12,971 nt of DNA from Pseudomonadota bacterium (GTDB lineage Bacteria; Pseudomonadota; Gammaproteobacteria; Xanthomonadales; Xanthomonadaceae), in assembly GCA_023444765.1 (NCBI GenBank), contig JAEXLY010000067.1, positions 1-12,971 of the forward strand, read 5' to 3'. Positions 5,885 to 11,858 of the stretch are shown here, one piece after another. Numbering within the stretch: the first letter of the stretch is position 1; every line of letters starts with the position of its first letter. Made by a program: the position numbers and the translations under genes. A model generated the notes under the pieces. The model saw only the letters and a program-made list of their open reading frames with translations, was not told where the DNA came from and made no database searches.

Positions 5885-6280
5885 ATGAGCATGACTGATC
5901 CCATCGCCGACATGCTGGTCCGCATCAGGAATGCGGCCGCGGTCGGCAAGCCGACGGTGAAGATGCCGTCCTCCAAGACCAAGGTTGCCATCGCCAACGT
6001 GCTCAAGGCCGAAGGCTATATCGGCGACCTGCGCGTGACCGAGAACGGCGCCAAGGCCGAGCTCGAGATCGTTCTCAAGTATTTCGAAGGCCGTCCGGTG
6101 ATCGAGCAGCTCAAGCGCGTCTCGCGCTCGGGCCTGCGCCAGTACCGCGGCAAGGACGCGCTGCCCAAGGTCCTCGGTGGACTGGGCGTCGCCATCATCT
6201 CCACCTCGAAGGGCATCATGACCGATGCGCAGGCGCGCCAGCAGGGCGTCGGCGGCGAGGTCCTGTGCTTCGTGGCCTAA
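5885..6280 (+). CDS. rpsH: 30S ribosomal protein S8
   Basis: S8 binds the 16S central domain. In E. coli it is also the translational repressor of the spc operon. The product is 131 aa (E. coli 130). It starts MSMTDPIADMLVRIRNA, and has KYFEGRPVIEQLKRVSRSG and the RNA-binding C-terminal part ISTSKGIMTDAQARQQGVG then GEVLCFVA. ATG 5885 is preferred over ATG 5891: AAGGAA at 5874–5879 is 5 nt from the first and 11 nt from the second, and family proteins start MSMTDP. It is the first gene after the 211-nt spacer with the TATAAT, so it may have its own promoter. Confidence 0.97.
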   Translation: MSMTDPIADMLVRIRNAAAVGKPTVKMPSSKTKVAIANVLKAEGYIGDLRVTENGAKAELEIVLKYFEGRPVIEQLKRVSRSGLRQYRGKDALPKVLGGLGVAIISTSKGIMTDAQARQQGVGGEVLCFVA

Positions 6281-6293
6281 GGGAGTAACGCAC

Positions 6294-6821
6294 ATGTCCC
6301 GCATCGCCAAGAAGCCGATCGCCCTCCCGAAGGGTGTCGAAGTCAACGCGCAGGCCGAGTCGATCAGCGTCAAGGGCCCGAAGGGCACCCTGTCTGTGGT
6401 CAAGCCGGCCGACATCCAGGTCAGCATCGAGGACGGCAATGCGCTGCTCTCGGCCAACGACCCGTCGCAGATCGCCCTCACCGGCACCCTGCGCGCCATC
6501 GTCGCCAACATGGTGCACGGTGTGTCCCAGGGTTTCGAGCGCAAGCTCGAGCTGGTCGGCGTGGGTTACCGCGCCGCGGCCCAGGGCAAGGACCTGAACC
6601 TGTCGCTGGGCTTCTCGCACCCGGTCGTGTTCAAGGCCCCCGAAGGCATCACCATCACCACGCCGACCCAGACCGAGATCGTGGTCGCCGGCGCTGACAA
6701 GCAGCTGGTGGGCGAGGTTGCCGCCAAGATCCGCGGATTCCGTCCGCCGGAGCCCTACAAGGGCAAGGGCGTGAAGTACTCCGACGAAGTCATCATCCGC
6801 AAGGAAGCCAAGAAGGCGTAA
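6294..6821 (+). CDS. rplF: 50S ribosomal protein L6
   Basis: L6 lies at the stalk base near the sarcin-ricin loop and the GTPase centre. The product is 175 aa (E. coli 177). It has two repeated domains: MSRIAKKPIALPKGVEV to about residue 82, then GFERKLELVGVGYRAAAQG to the end with IRGFRPPEPYKGKGVKY. The open frame extends upstream into rpsH, but ATG 6294 is the family start and has GGGAG at 6281–6285, 8 nt away. The gene follows rpsH by 13 nt. A 66-nt spacer with a REP-like hairpin separates it from rplR. Confidence 0.97.
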   Translation: MSRIAKKPIALPKGVEVNAQAESISVKGPKGTLSVVKPADIQVSIEDGNALLSANDPSQIALTGTLRAIVANMVHGVSQGFERKLELVGVGYRAAAQGKDLNLSLGFSHPVVFKAPEGITITTPTQTEIVVAGADKQLVGEVAAKIRGFRPPEPYKGKGVKYSDEVIIRKEAKKA

Positions 6822-6825
6822 TGCG

Positions 6826-6850
6826 GTAGCGCCGGCCCTGCGCCGGCGTT
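6826..6850 (+). repeat. REP-like GTAG hairpin between rplF and rplR
   Basis: A GTAG tetranucleotide (6826–6829) is followed at once by a perfect stem CGCCGGC/GCCGGCG (6830–6836 with 6842–6848) and a CCTGC loop. A-T and G·T pairs extend the stem to 9 bp. A GTAG next to a short GC hairpin is the signature of REP palindromes, including the SMAG family of Stenotrophomonas, which RAYT transposases recognise. Only one copy is in the window, so its repeat status cannot be judged here. Confidence 0.45.
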
Positions 6851-6887
6851 CCGCCAGCCGATCCGCTTCCCGCCACAGAGCATATCC

Positions 6888-7241
6888 ATGGACAAGAAAA
6901 TCGCCCGCCTGCGCCGCGCCAAGTCCACGCGCGCGCACATCCGCGAACTCGGCGTGCCGCGCCTGTCGGTGCTGCGCACCGGCCAGCATGTCTACGCCCA
7001 GGTGTTCAGCGCCGACGGCTCCCGGGTCCTGGCTGCGGCCAGCACCACCCAGGCCGACGTCCGCGAGGGCCTGAAGAACGGCAAGAACGCCGAGGCTGCC
7101 GCCAAGGTCGGCCGCGCGATCGCCGAGAAGGCCAAGGCCGCCGGCATCGAGCAGGTCGCGTTCGACCGTTCGGGCTACCGTTACCACGGCCGCGTCAAGG
7201 CGCTGGCCGATGCCGCCCGCGAGGGTGGCCTGCAGTTCTGA
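6888..7241 (+). CDS. rplR: 50S ribosomal protein L18
   Basis: L18 binds 5S rRNA together with L5 in the central protuberance. The product is 117 aa, the E. coli length. It shows MDKKIARLRRAKSTRAHIR, PRLSVLRTGQHVYAQVF, AAKVGRAIAEKAKAAGI and the C-terminal FDRSGYRYHGRVKALADAAR with GLQF. The upstream region has only a weak SD (CAGAG, 6876–6880), unlike its neighbours. With the 66-nt spacer this suggests that its translation may respond to local RNA structure. Confidence 0.97.
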   Translation: MDKKIARLRRAKSTRAHIRELGVPRLSVLRTGQHVYAQVFSADGSRVLAAASTTQADVREGLKNGKNAEAAAKVGRAIAEKAKAAGIEQVAFDRSGYRYHGRVKALADAAREGGLQF

Positions 7242-7249
7242 TGCTTGAA

Positions 7250-7275
7250 AGCGGCATGGCGGTCGCCATGTCGCT
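7250..7275 (+). promoter_or_regulatory. 11-bp hairpin in the rplR–rpsE spacer
   Basis: AGCGGCATGGC (7250–7260) pairs with GCCATGTCGCT (7265–7275) around a GGTC loop, with a single G·U pair. It starts 8 nt after the rplR stop. There is no T-run after it. It could be an mRNA-stabilising, processing or regulatory structure. Confidence 0.5.
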
Positions 7276-7290
7276 GTTCATGCCGACTTG

Positions 7291-7309
7291 CCGGTGCAGG
7301 CTGCACCGG
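7291..7309 (+). promoter_or_regulatory. 8-bp hairpin in the rplR–rpsE spacer
   Basis: CCGGTGCA (7291–7298) and TGCACCGG (7302–7309) form a perfect stem with a GGC loop, 15 nt after the previous hairpin. The rest of the 165-nt spacer (to 7406) shows no promoter I would trust, and only a minor GTCC/GGAC repeat at 7326–7336. Confidence 0.45.
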
Positions 7310-7406
7310 GCGCGCCGCGGCTTCTGTCCGACGGACGCGATCCACCGCTCCAGACCACAACCATAAGCGGCCAAGCCGCAAATTCCCTTTCAACAGAGAC
7401 ATGGCA

Positions 7407-7946
7407 ATGGCAGAACAACGTGAACCCCGCGGGCGCGATCGCAATCGCGACCGGGAAGAGATCGACGACGGCATGATCGAGAAGCTGGTCGCGGTCAACC
7501 GTGTCAGCAAGACCGTCAAGGGCGGCCGCCAGTTCACCTTCACCGCGCTGACGGTGGTGGGCGACGGCAACGGCAAGGTCGGCTTCGGCTACGGCAAGGC
7601 GCGCGAAGTGCCGGTCGCTATCCAGAAGTCGATGGAGTACGCGCGCAAGAACATGAACAGCGTCGACCTCAACGGCGGCACGCTGTTCCACACGGTCAAG
7701 TCCGGCCACGGCGCGGCGCGCGTGTTCATGCAGCCGGCCTCCGAGGGCACCGGCGTGATCGCCGGCGGCGCGATGCGCGCCGTGCTCGAGGCGGTGGGCG
7801 TGAAGGACGTGCTGGCCAAGGCCACCGGTTCGCGCAACCCGATCAACCTCGTGCGCGCCACCGTCAAGGGCCTGACCGAGATGCAGTCGCCGTCCCGCAT
7901 CGCGGCCAAGCGCGGCAAGAAGGTGGAGGAGATCCTCAATGGCTAA
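7407..7946 (+). CDS. rpsE: 30S ribosomal protein S5 with charged N-terminal extension
   Basis: S5 lies at the mRNA entry site with S3 and S4, affects decoding fidelity, and spectinomycin resistance mutations map to its loop. The product is 179 aa (E. coli 167). The dsRNA-binding part has MIEKLVAVNRVSKTVKGGR, FTALTVVGDGNGKVGFGYG and KAREVPVAIQKSMEYARK. The C-terminal part has GTGVIAGGAMRAVLEAVGV and NPINLVRATVKGL. The first 20 residues are an Arg/Asp/Glu-rich extension (REPRGRDRNRDREE). The frame is open far upstream, but ATG 7407 gives the family start MAEQ and fits the AGAGA SD at 7395–7399; ATG 7401 is too close. It ends 8 nt inside rpmD. Confidence 0.96.
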   Translation: MAEQREPRGRDRNRDREEIDDGMIEKLVAVNRVSKTVKGGRQFTFTALTVVGDGNGKVGFGYGKAREVPVAIQKSMEYARKNMNSVDLNGGTLFHTVKSGHGAARVFMQPASEGTGVIAGGAMRAVLEAVGVKDVLAKATGSRNPINLVRATVKGLTEMQSPSRIAAKRGKKVEEILNG

Positions 7947-8136
7947 GAACGAAGCCGCCGGCGGCACCGTCAAGGTGCGCCTGGTCAAGGGCCTGCGCGG
8001 CTCGCAGGCGAAGCACCGCCTGTCGGTGCGCGCGCTCGGCCTGAACAAGCTCAACGACGTCCGCGAACTGAAGGACAGCCCCCAGGTCCGAGGCCTGATC
8101 AACAAGGTCCACTACCTGGTCCGGGTGGAGGAGTAA
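7939..8136 (+). CDS. rpmD: 50S ribosomal protein L30
   Basis: L30 is a small protein on the 50S solvent side near 5S rRNA. The product is 65 aa (E. coli 59), with a slightly longer N-terminus (MAKNEAAGGTVKVRLVKG). The core is LRGSQAKHRLSVRALGLNKLN and the end is VRGLINKVHYLVRVEE. GGAGGAG at 7925–7931 is 7 nt before ATG 7939. The gene overlaps rpsE by 8 nt, so translation is probably coupled. Confidence 0.97.
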   Translation: MAKNEAAGGTVKVRLVKGLRGSQAKHRLSVRALGLNKLNDVRELKDSPQVRGLINKVHYLVRVEE

Positions 8137-8140
8137 TCAG

Positions 8141-8575
8141 ATGAAGCTCAATACGCTCAAGCCTGCCGACGGCGCCCGCAAGGAGCGCACCCGCGTCGGT
8201 CGCGGCATCGGTTCCGGGCTCGGCAAGACCGCCGGTCGCGGCCACAAGGGTTCGTTCGCGCGTTCGGGCAAGGGCAAGATCAAGGCCGGCTTCGAAGGCG
8301 GCCAGATGCCCATGCACATGCGCCTGCCGAAGGTCGGCTTCCGCTCCAAGCTGAAGGCCGACACCGCCGAAGTGTTCCTCTACCAGCTGGACAAGCTGGA
8401 CGGCGATGTCGACTTCGCCGCGCTGCGCGCCGCCAAGCTGGTGCCGAGCACCGCGAAGCAGGCCAAGGTCGTCAAGAAGGGCGAAATCTCGAAGAAGCTC
8501 GTGCTCAAGGGCCTGCTGGTGACGGCCGGTGCGCGCGCGGCGATCGAGGCCGCCGGCGGCAAGATCGAGGAGTAA
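8141..8575 (+). CDS. rplO: 50S ribosomal protein L15
   Basis: L15 is a late-assembly 50S protein. The product is 144 aa, as in E. coli. The glycine- and arginine-rich N-terminal segment that runs through rRNA is plain (MKLNTLKPADGARKERTRVG, GIGSGLGKTAGRGHKG, GFEGGQMPMHMRLPKVGF). The globular C-terminal part ends VLKGLLVTAGARAAIEAAGG. The SD GGAGGAG (8127–8133) overlaps the rpmD stop and is 7 nt from ATG 8141. secY follows after 7 nt. Confidence 0.98.
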   Translation: MKLNTLKPADGARKERTRVGRGIGSGLGKTAGRGHKGSFARSGKGKIKAGFEGGQMPMHMRLPKVGFRSKLKADTAEVFLYQLDKLDGDVDFAALRAAKLVPSTAKQAKVVKKGEISKKLVLKGLLVTAGARAAIEAAGGKIEE

Positions 8576-8582
8576 GCACGGC

Positions 8583-9929
8583 ATGGCGCGAAGCGCGGGA
8601 GCGATGTCGGGTCTGGCCGGCGCGGGCAAGTTCACCGAACTGCGCCAGCGCCTGCTGTTCGTGCTCGGTGCGCTGATCGTCTACCGGATCGGCTGCTACA
8701 TCCCGGTGCCGGGCGTCAACCCGGACGCGATGCTGCAGCTGATGGAACGCCAGGAAGGCACCATCGTGGACATGTTCAACATGTTCTCCGGTGGTGCCCT
8801 GGAGCGCTTCAGCCTGTTCGCGCTGAACGTGATCCCGTACATCTCGGCCTCGATCGTCATGCAGCTGATGGTGCAGATCCTGCCGAGCCTGAAGGCGATC
8901 CAGAAGGAAGGCGAGTCCGGCCGCCGCAGGATCACCCAGTGGTCGCGCATCGGCGCCATCCCGCTGGCGATCTTCCAGTCGGCCGGCATCGCGATCGCGC
9001 TGCAGACCCAGGGCGCCGGCACCGGCATCCCGGTGGTGTACGCGCCGGGCCCGGGCTTCGTGCTGACCGCGATCGTGGCGCTGACCGCCGGCACCATGTT
9101 CCTGGTGTGGCTGGGCGAACAGGTTACCGAGCGCGGCATCGGCAATGGCGTGTCGCTGATCATCTTCGCCGGCATCGTGGCCGGGCTGCCGTCGGCGGTC
9201 ATCGGCACGATCGATGCCGCGCGCAACGGCGACATCAGCCCGATCGCGGTGATCATGATCGCGGTGATCGTGGCCGTGTTCACCTACTTCGTGGTGTTCG
9301 TCGAGCGCGGGCAGCGCCGGATCACGGTCAACTACGCGCGCCGCCAGGGTGGCCGCAACGCGTACATGAACCAGACCTCGTTCCTGCCGCTGAAGCTCAA
9401 CATGGCGGGCGTGATCCCGGCGATCTTCGCCTCCTCGATCATCATGTTCCCGGCCACTGCCACCACCTGGTTCGGCCAGGCGGGCTCGGCGCAGTGGCTG
9501 CAGCGGGTGGCGCAGGCGCTGTCCCCGGGAGAGCCGCTGTACATCCTGCTGTACGCGGGGCTGATCGCCGGCTTCGCGTTCTTCTATACCGCGCTGGTGT
9601 TCAATTCGCAGGAAACCGCCGACAACCTCAAGAAGTCGGGCGCGCTGGTCCCGGGCATCCGCCCGGGCAAGGCGACCGCCGAGTACATCGATGGGGTGCT
9701 GACGAGGCTCACCGCCGCCGGCGCGGCCTACCTGGTGCTGGTATGCCTGCTGCCGGAGTTCATGCGGGCCGAGCTGAACGTGTCGTTCTACTTCGGCGGC
9801 ACGTCGCTGCTGATCGTGGTGGTCGTGGTAATGGACTTCATCGCCCAGATCCAGGCCCACCTGATGTCGCACCAGTACGAAAGCCTGCTCAAGAAGGCCA
9901 ACCTCAAGGGCGGGTCCCGGGCGCGCTGA
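8583..9929 (+). CDS. secY: Preprotein translocase subunit SecY
   Basis: SecY is the inner-membrane channel of the Sec translocon, working with SecE, SecG, SecA and ribosomes. The product is 448 aa (E. coli 443) with about ten hydrophobic segments. Visible landmarks are KFTELRQRLLFVLGALIVYRIG (16–37, TM1), IPVPGVNPD (40–48), the plug region FNMFSGGAL (65–73), VTERGIGNGVSLIIFAGI (181–198), VFVERGQRRITVNYARRQGG (238–257, cytosolic) and GALVPGIRPGKAT in the SecA/ribosome-contacting loop. ATG 8583 is 10 nt from GAGGAG (8567–8572). ATG 8604 has an SD only 2 nt away, so it is less likely. The gene is followed by 421 nt of non-coding DNA. Confidence 0.98.
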   Translation: MARSAGAMSGLAGAGKFTELRQRLLFVLGALIVYRIGCYIPVPGVNPDAMLQLMERQEGTIVDMFNMFSGGALERFSLFALNVIPYISASIVMQLMVQILPSLKAIQKEGESGRRRITQWSRIGAIPLAIFQSAGIAIALQTQGAGTGIPVVYAPGPGFVLTAIVALTAGTMFLVWLGEQVTERGIGNGVSLIIFAGIVAGLPSAVIGTIDAARNGDISPIAVIMIAVIVAVFTYFVVFVERGQRRITVNYARRQGGRNAYMNQTSFLPLKLNMAGVIPAIFASSIIMFPATATTWFGQAGSAQWLQRVAQALSPGEPLYILLYAGLIAGFAFFYTALVFNSQETADNLKKSGALVPGIRPGKATAEYIDGVLTRLTAAGAAYLVLVCLLPEFMRAELNVSFYFGGTSLLIVVVVVMDFIAQIQAHLMSHQYESLLKKANLKGGSRAR

Positions 9930-10164
9930 TGCGCTGACCGGGGACGGGCCCGGCCCAGGAGGGGCGGGGCAGGACCATCCGGAGCCCCCCGGGGTGGCGG
10001 CGGGGTCCGGGACCCAAGCGGCCCCGGCCGCCGGTCCGGGGAGCCAGGAGGGCAGTGATTCACGCCGGCGCGGAGCCAAGCCTCCCCCGGCACGATGGGC
10101 GACTCCCGCGGCGGTCCCGCGCGGGGGTGGACCCGGGCCTTTCGCGCACCAGAGTAGTGCGCGG

Positions 10165-10190
10165 GGCCGGACGGGGTGACCCGTCCGGCC
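10165..10190 (+). terminator. 11-bp perfect hairpin with GTGA tetraloop
   Basis: GGCCGGACGGG (10165–10175) pairs perfectly with CCCGTCCGGCC (10180–10190). The loop GTGA is of the stable GNRA class. It is the strongest hairpin in the secY–rpsM spacer. No T-run follows, so it could be a non-canonical terminator, a 3'-end stabiliser for the spc mRNA or a protein-binding RNA site. Confidence 0.5.
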
Positions 10191-10210
10191 AGTCCGGATC
10201 CGTCGCCGGA

Positions 10211-10231
10211 GCATGGGCACACTCCCCATGC
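10211..10231 (+). promoter_or_regulatory. 7-bp hairpin upstream of alpha promoter
   Basis: GCATGGG (10211–10217) pairs with CCCATGC (10225–10231) across a 7-nt loop. It is the second of three hairpins in a row. It lies upstream of the putative -10, so it would be in read-through transcripts only, or could act as an inverted-repeat DNA site. Confidence 0.35.
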
Positions 10232-10239
10232 CGGGCCAG

Positions 10240-10255
10240 GGGCGCAGTGGCGCCC
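10240..10255 (+). promoter_or_regulatory. 6-bp hairpin just upstream of alpha promoter
   Basis: GGGCGC (10240–10245) pairs with GCGCCC (10250–10255) around AGTG. It ends just before the -35 region of the putative rpsM promoter (about 10261), so it could also be a dyad operator. Confidence 0.35.
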
Positions 10256-10280
10256 TCGGCTTCCAAGCAACCCGGGACCC

Positions 10281-10289
10281 TGTTAGAAT
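10281..10289 (+). promoter_or_regulatory. Extended -10 promoter candidate for rpsM–rpoA
   Basis: TGTTAGAAT has the TGn extension and a TAGAAT hexamer (10284–10289), five of six consensus bases. It lies in an AT-richer patch within otherwise very GC-rich DNA. At 17-bp spacing the -35 would be TTCCAA (10261–10266), three of six. Transcription would start near 10296, giving a leader of about 55 nt to rpsM with a 6-bp hairpin (GCCGGG 10304–10309 with CCCGGC 10320–10325). Confidence 0.6.
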
Positions 10290-10350
10290 TTCGTGTTCAC
10301 TCCGCCGGGGACTCCCGTTCCCGGCCGACCAACCAGTTGGAGATCCGCGC

Positions 10351-10707
10351 ATGGCGCGTATTGCAGGTGTCAACCTGCCTGCCCAGAAGCACGTCTGGGT
10401 CGGGCTGCAAAGCATCTACGGCATCGGCCGTACCCGTTCGAAGCAGGTCTGCGATGCCGCAGGCGTGGCCTCGACCACCAAGATCCGCGACCTGTCGGAG
10501 CCGGAAGTCGAGCGCCTGCGCTCCGAGGTCGGCAAGTACGTGGTCGAGGGCGACCTGCGCCGTGAAGTCGGCATGGCGATCAAGCGCCTGATGGACCTGG
10601 CCTGCTATCGCGGCCTGCGCCACCGCCGCGGTCTGCCGCTGCGCGGCCAGCGCACCCGGACCAATGCACGCACCCGCAAGGGTCCGCGCAAGGCCATCAA
10701 GAAGTAA
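10351..10707 (+). CDS. rpsM: 30S ribosomal protein S13
   Basis: S13 lies in the 30S head, forms bridges B1a/B1b and pairs with S19. Its C-terminal tail reaches the P-site tRNA. The product is 118 aa, the E. coli length. It begins MARIAGVNLPAQKHVW, with the helix-two-turns-helix region LQSIYGIGRTRSKQVC. RGLRHRRGLPLRGQRTRTNA precedes a basic tail ending KGPRKAIKK. The frame is open upstream, but ATG 10351 with GGAG at 10339–10342 (8 nt) gives the standard protein. It is the first gene of the alpha operon. Confidence 0.98.
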   Translation: MARIAGVNLPAQKHVWVGLQSIYGIGRTRSKQVCDAAGVASTTKIRDLSEPEVERLRSEVGKYVVEGDLRREVGMAIKRLMDLACYRGLRHRRGLPLRGQRTRTNARTRKGPRKAIKK

Positions 10708-10719
10708 GGAACAAAGACC

Positions 10720-11109
10720 ATGGCCAAGCCAGCTGCCAAGCAGAAGAAGAAGATCAAGCGCGTCGTCACCGACGGCATCGCGCATGTCCACGCTTCGTTC
10801 AACAACACCATCATCACGATCACCGATCGCCAGGGCAACGCGCTGTCGTGGGCGACCTCGGGCGGCGCGGGTTTCCGCGGCTCGCGCAAGTCGACGCCGT
10901 TCGCAGCCCAGGTGGCCGCCGAGAAGGCGGGCAAGGATGCGCTGGACTACGGCGTCAAGTCGCTGGAAGTCCGCATCAAGGGCCCGGGTCCGGGTCGTGA
11001 GTCGGCCGTGCGTTCGCTGAACAACGTGGGCTACAAGATCACCAACATCATCGACGTGACGCCGATCCCGCACAACGGGTGCCGTCCGCCGAAGAAGCGT
11101 CGCGTCTAA
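10720..11109 (+). CDS. rpsK: 30S ribosomal protein S11
   Basis: S11 forms part of the 30S platform near the E site and the SD–anti-SD helix. The product is 129 aa, the E. coli length. Motifs are VTDGIAHVHASFNNTIITIT, WATSGGAGFRGSRKSTPFAA, EVRIKGPGPGRESAVRSL and the end TPIPHNGCRPPKKRRV. Asn119 in HNGCR matches the E. coli residue known to form isoaspartate. TAAGGA at 10705–10710 overlaps the rpsM stop and is 9 nt from ATG 10720. Confidence 0.98.
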   Translation: MAKPAAKQKKKIKRVVTDGIAHVHASFNNTIITITDRQGNALSWATSGGAGFRGSRKSTPFAAQVAAEKAGKDALDYGVKSLEVRIKGPGPGRESAVRSLNNVGYKITNIIDVTPIPHNGCRPPKKRRV

Positions 11110-11124
11110 GGGAGCGATAAGACA

Positions 11125-11760
11125 ATGGCTCGTTACATCGGTCCCACCTGCAAGCTCGCGCGCCGCGAAGGCGCCGACCTCTCGCTCAAGTCCCCGACCC
11201 GTGCGCTCGACTCCAAGTGCAAGCTGGAACAGAAGCCCGGCCAGCACGGCGCCGGTACCGGCGCGCGTCGCAGCAAGCTGTCCGACTACGCCCTGCAGCT
11301 TCGCGAGAAGCAGAAGGTCAAGCGTATCTACGGCCTGCTGGAGCGCCAGTTCCGCAACTACTACAAGAAGGCCTCGAACAAGAAGGGCAACACGGGTGAG
11401 AACCTGCTGCAGCTCCTCGAGACCCGCCTGGACAACGTCGTCTACCGCATGGGCTTCGCGGTGACCCGCCCGGCCGCCCGCCAGCTGGTCTCGCACCGCG
11501 GCGTCACGGTCAACGGCAAGCCGGTCAACCTGCCGTCCTACCAGGTCAAGGCCGGCGACGCGATCGCCCTGTCCGAGAAGGCCCAGAAGCAGATGCGTGT
11601 CCAGGAAGCGCTGAACGTCTCGTCCAGCATGGACCTGTCGCCGTCCTGGGTCGAAGTCGACCAGAAGAAGTTCAGCGGCGTGTTCAAGGCGGTCCCGGAC
11701 CGCGGCGACCTGCCCGCCGACATCAACGAAGCGCTGATCGTCGAGCTGTACTCGAAGTAA
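11125..11760 (+). CDS. rpsD: 30S ribosomal protein S4
   Basis: S4 starts 30S assembly by binding the 16S 5' domain, guards the mRNA entry channel and affects fidelity. In E. coli it also represses the alpha operon. The product is 211 aa (E. coli 206). The N-terminal part reads MARYIGPTCKLARREGADLS, then KPGQHGAG and REKQKVKRIYGLLERQFRNY. The S4 RNA-binding domain includes RLDNVVYRMGFAVTRPAARQ, LVSHRGVTVNGKPVNLPSY and QVKAGD. It ends DINEALIVELYSK. Cysteines are scattered and form no zinc motif. GGGAG at 11110–11114 is 10 nt from ATG 11125. Confidence 0.98.
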   Translation: MARYIGPTCKLARREGADLSLKSPTRALDSKCKLEQKPGQHGAGTGARRSKLSDYALQLREKQKVKRIYGLLERQFRNYYKKASNKKGNTGENLLQLLETRLDNVVYRMGFAVTRPAARQLVSHRGVTVNGKPVNLPSYQVKAGDAIALSEKAQKQMRVQEALNVSSSMDLSPSWVEVDQKKFSGVFKAVPDRGDLPADINEALIVELYSK

Positions 11761-11769
11761 GGACTGGCG

Positions 11770-11784
11770 GCGGGTCATTCCCGC
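11770..11784 (+). promoter_or_regulatory. 5-bp hairpin after rpsD (first of three)
   Basis: GCGGG (11770–11774) and CCCGC (11780–11784) pair around TCATT, 10 nt after the rpsD stop. Weak alone, but it begins a series of three hairpins in the rpsD–rpoA spacer. Confidence 0.3.
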
Positions 11785-11805
11785 GGCACCAGCAACAACT
11801 CCCCC

Positions 11806-11827
11806 GGCCCGTGCCCGCGCACGGGCC
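11806..11827 (+). promoter_or_regulatory. 9-bp perfect hairpin between rpsD and rpoA
   Basis: GGCCCGTGC (11806–11814) pairs perfectly with GCACGGGCC (11819–11827) around CCGC. It is followed one base later by another perfect stem. No T-run follows. It may separate r-protein expression from alpha-subunit expression by pausing, partial termination or RNA processing. Confidence 0.5.
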
Positions 11828-11828
11828 A

Positions 11829-11847
11829 CCCCTTGCCAGCCAAGGGG
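11829..11847 (+). promoter_or_regulatory. 7-bp perfect hairpin between rpsD and rpoA
   Basis: CCCCTTG (11829–11835) pairs perfectly with CAAGGGG (11841–11847) around CCAGC. It sits directly after the 9-bp hairpin, so the two could stack. Confidence 0.45.
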
Positions 11848-11858
11848 CTCCAAACGTC

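Larger units (their letters stand above)
9930..10350 (+). other. 421-nt GC-rich non-coding spacer, secY–rpsM
   Basis: No believable gene lies here on either strand. The open frames present are shadows with biased composition and no SD. I looked for L36 (a short Lys/Arg-rich protein starting MKV) and did not find it. The first 200 nt are extremely G+C rich, with short GC repeats such as GGGTC/GACCC and GCGGC/GCCGC. Then come three hairpins (10165–10255), a promoter-like site (10281–10289) and a leader of about 55 nt before rpsM. The spacer probably ends spc transcription and starts alpha operon transcription. Confidence 0.7.

Noticed and set aside
6225..6293. Upstream in-frame extension of rplF into rpsH
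   Set aside because: It overlaps the conserved end of S8 in another frame. L6 starts at ATG 6294 with a good SD.
7245..7406. Upstream in-frame extension of rpsE (52 residues from a TTG)
   Set aside because: The segment covers the two hairpins, has no SD, and is not part of S5 in any family member I know. ATG 7407 gives the expected protein.
9994..10212. Short plus-strand frames in the secY–rpsM gap as a possible small gene or L36
   Set aside because: Pro/Gly/Arg-rich translations reflect base composition, there is no SD at useful distance, and none resembles L36.
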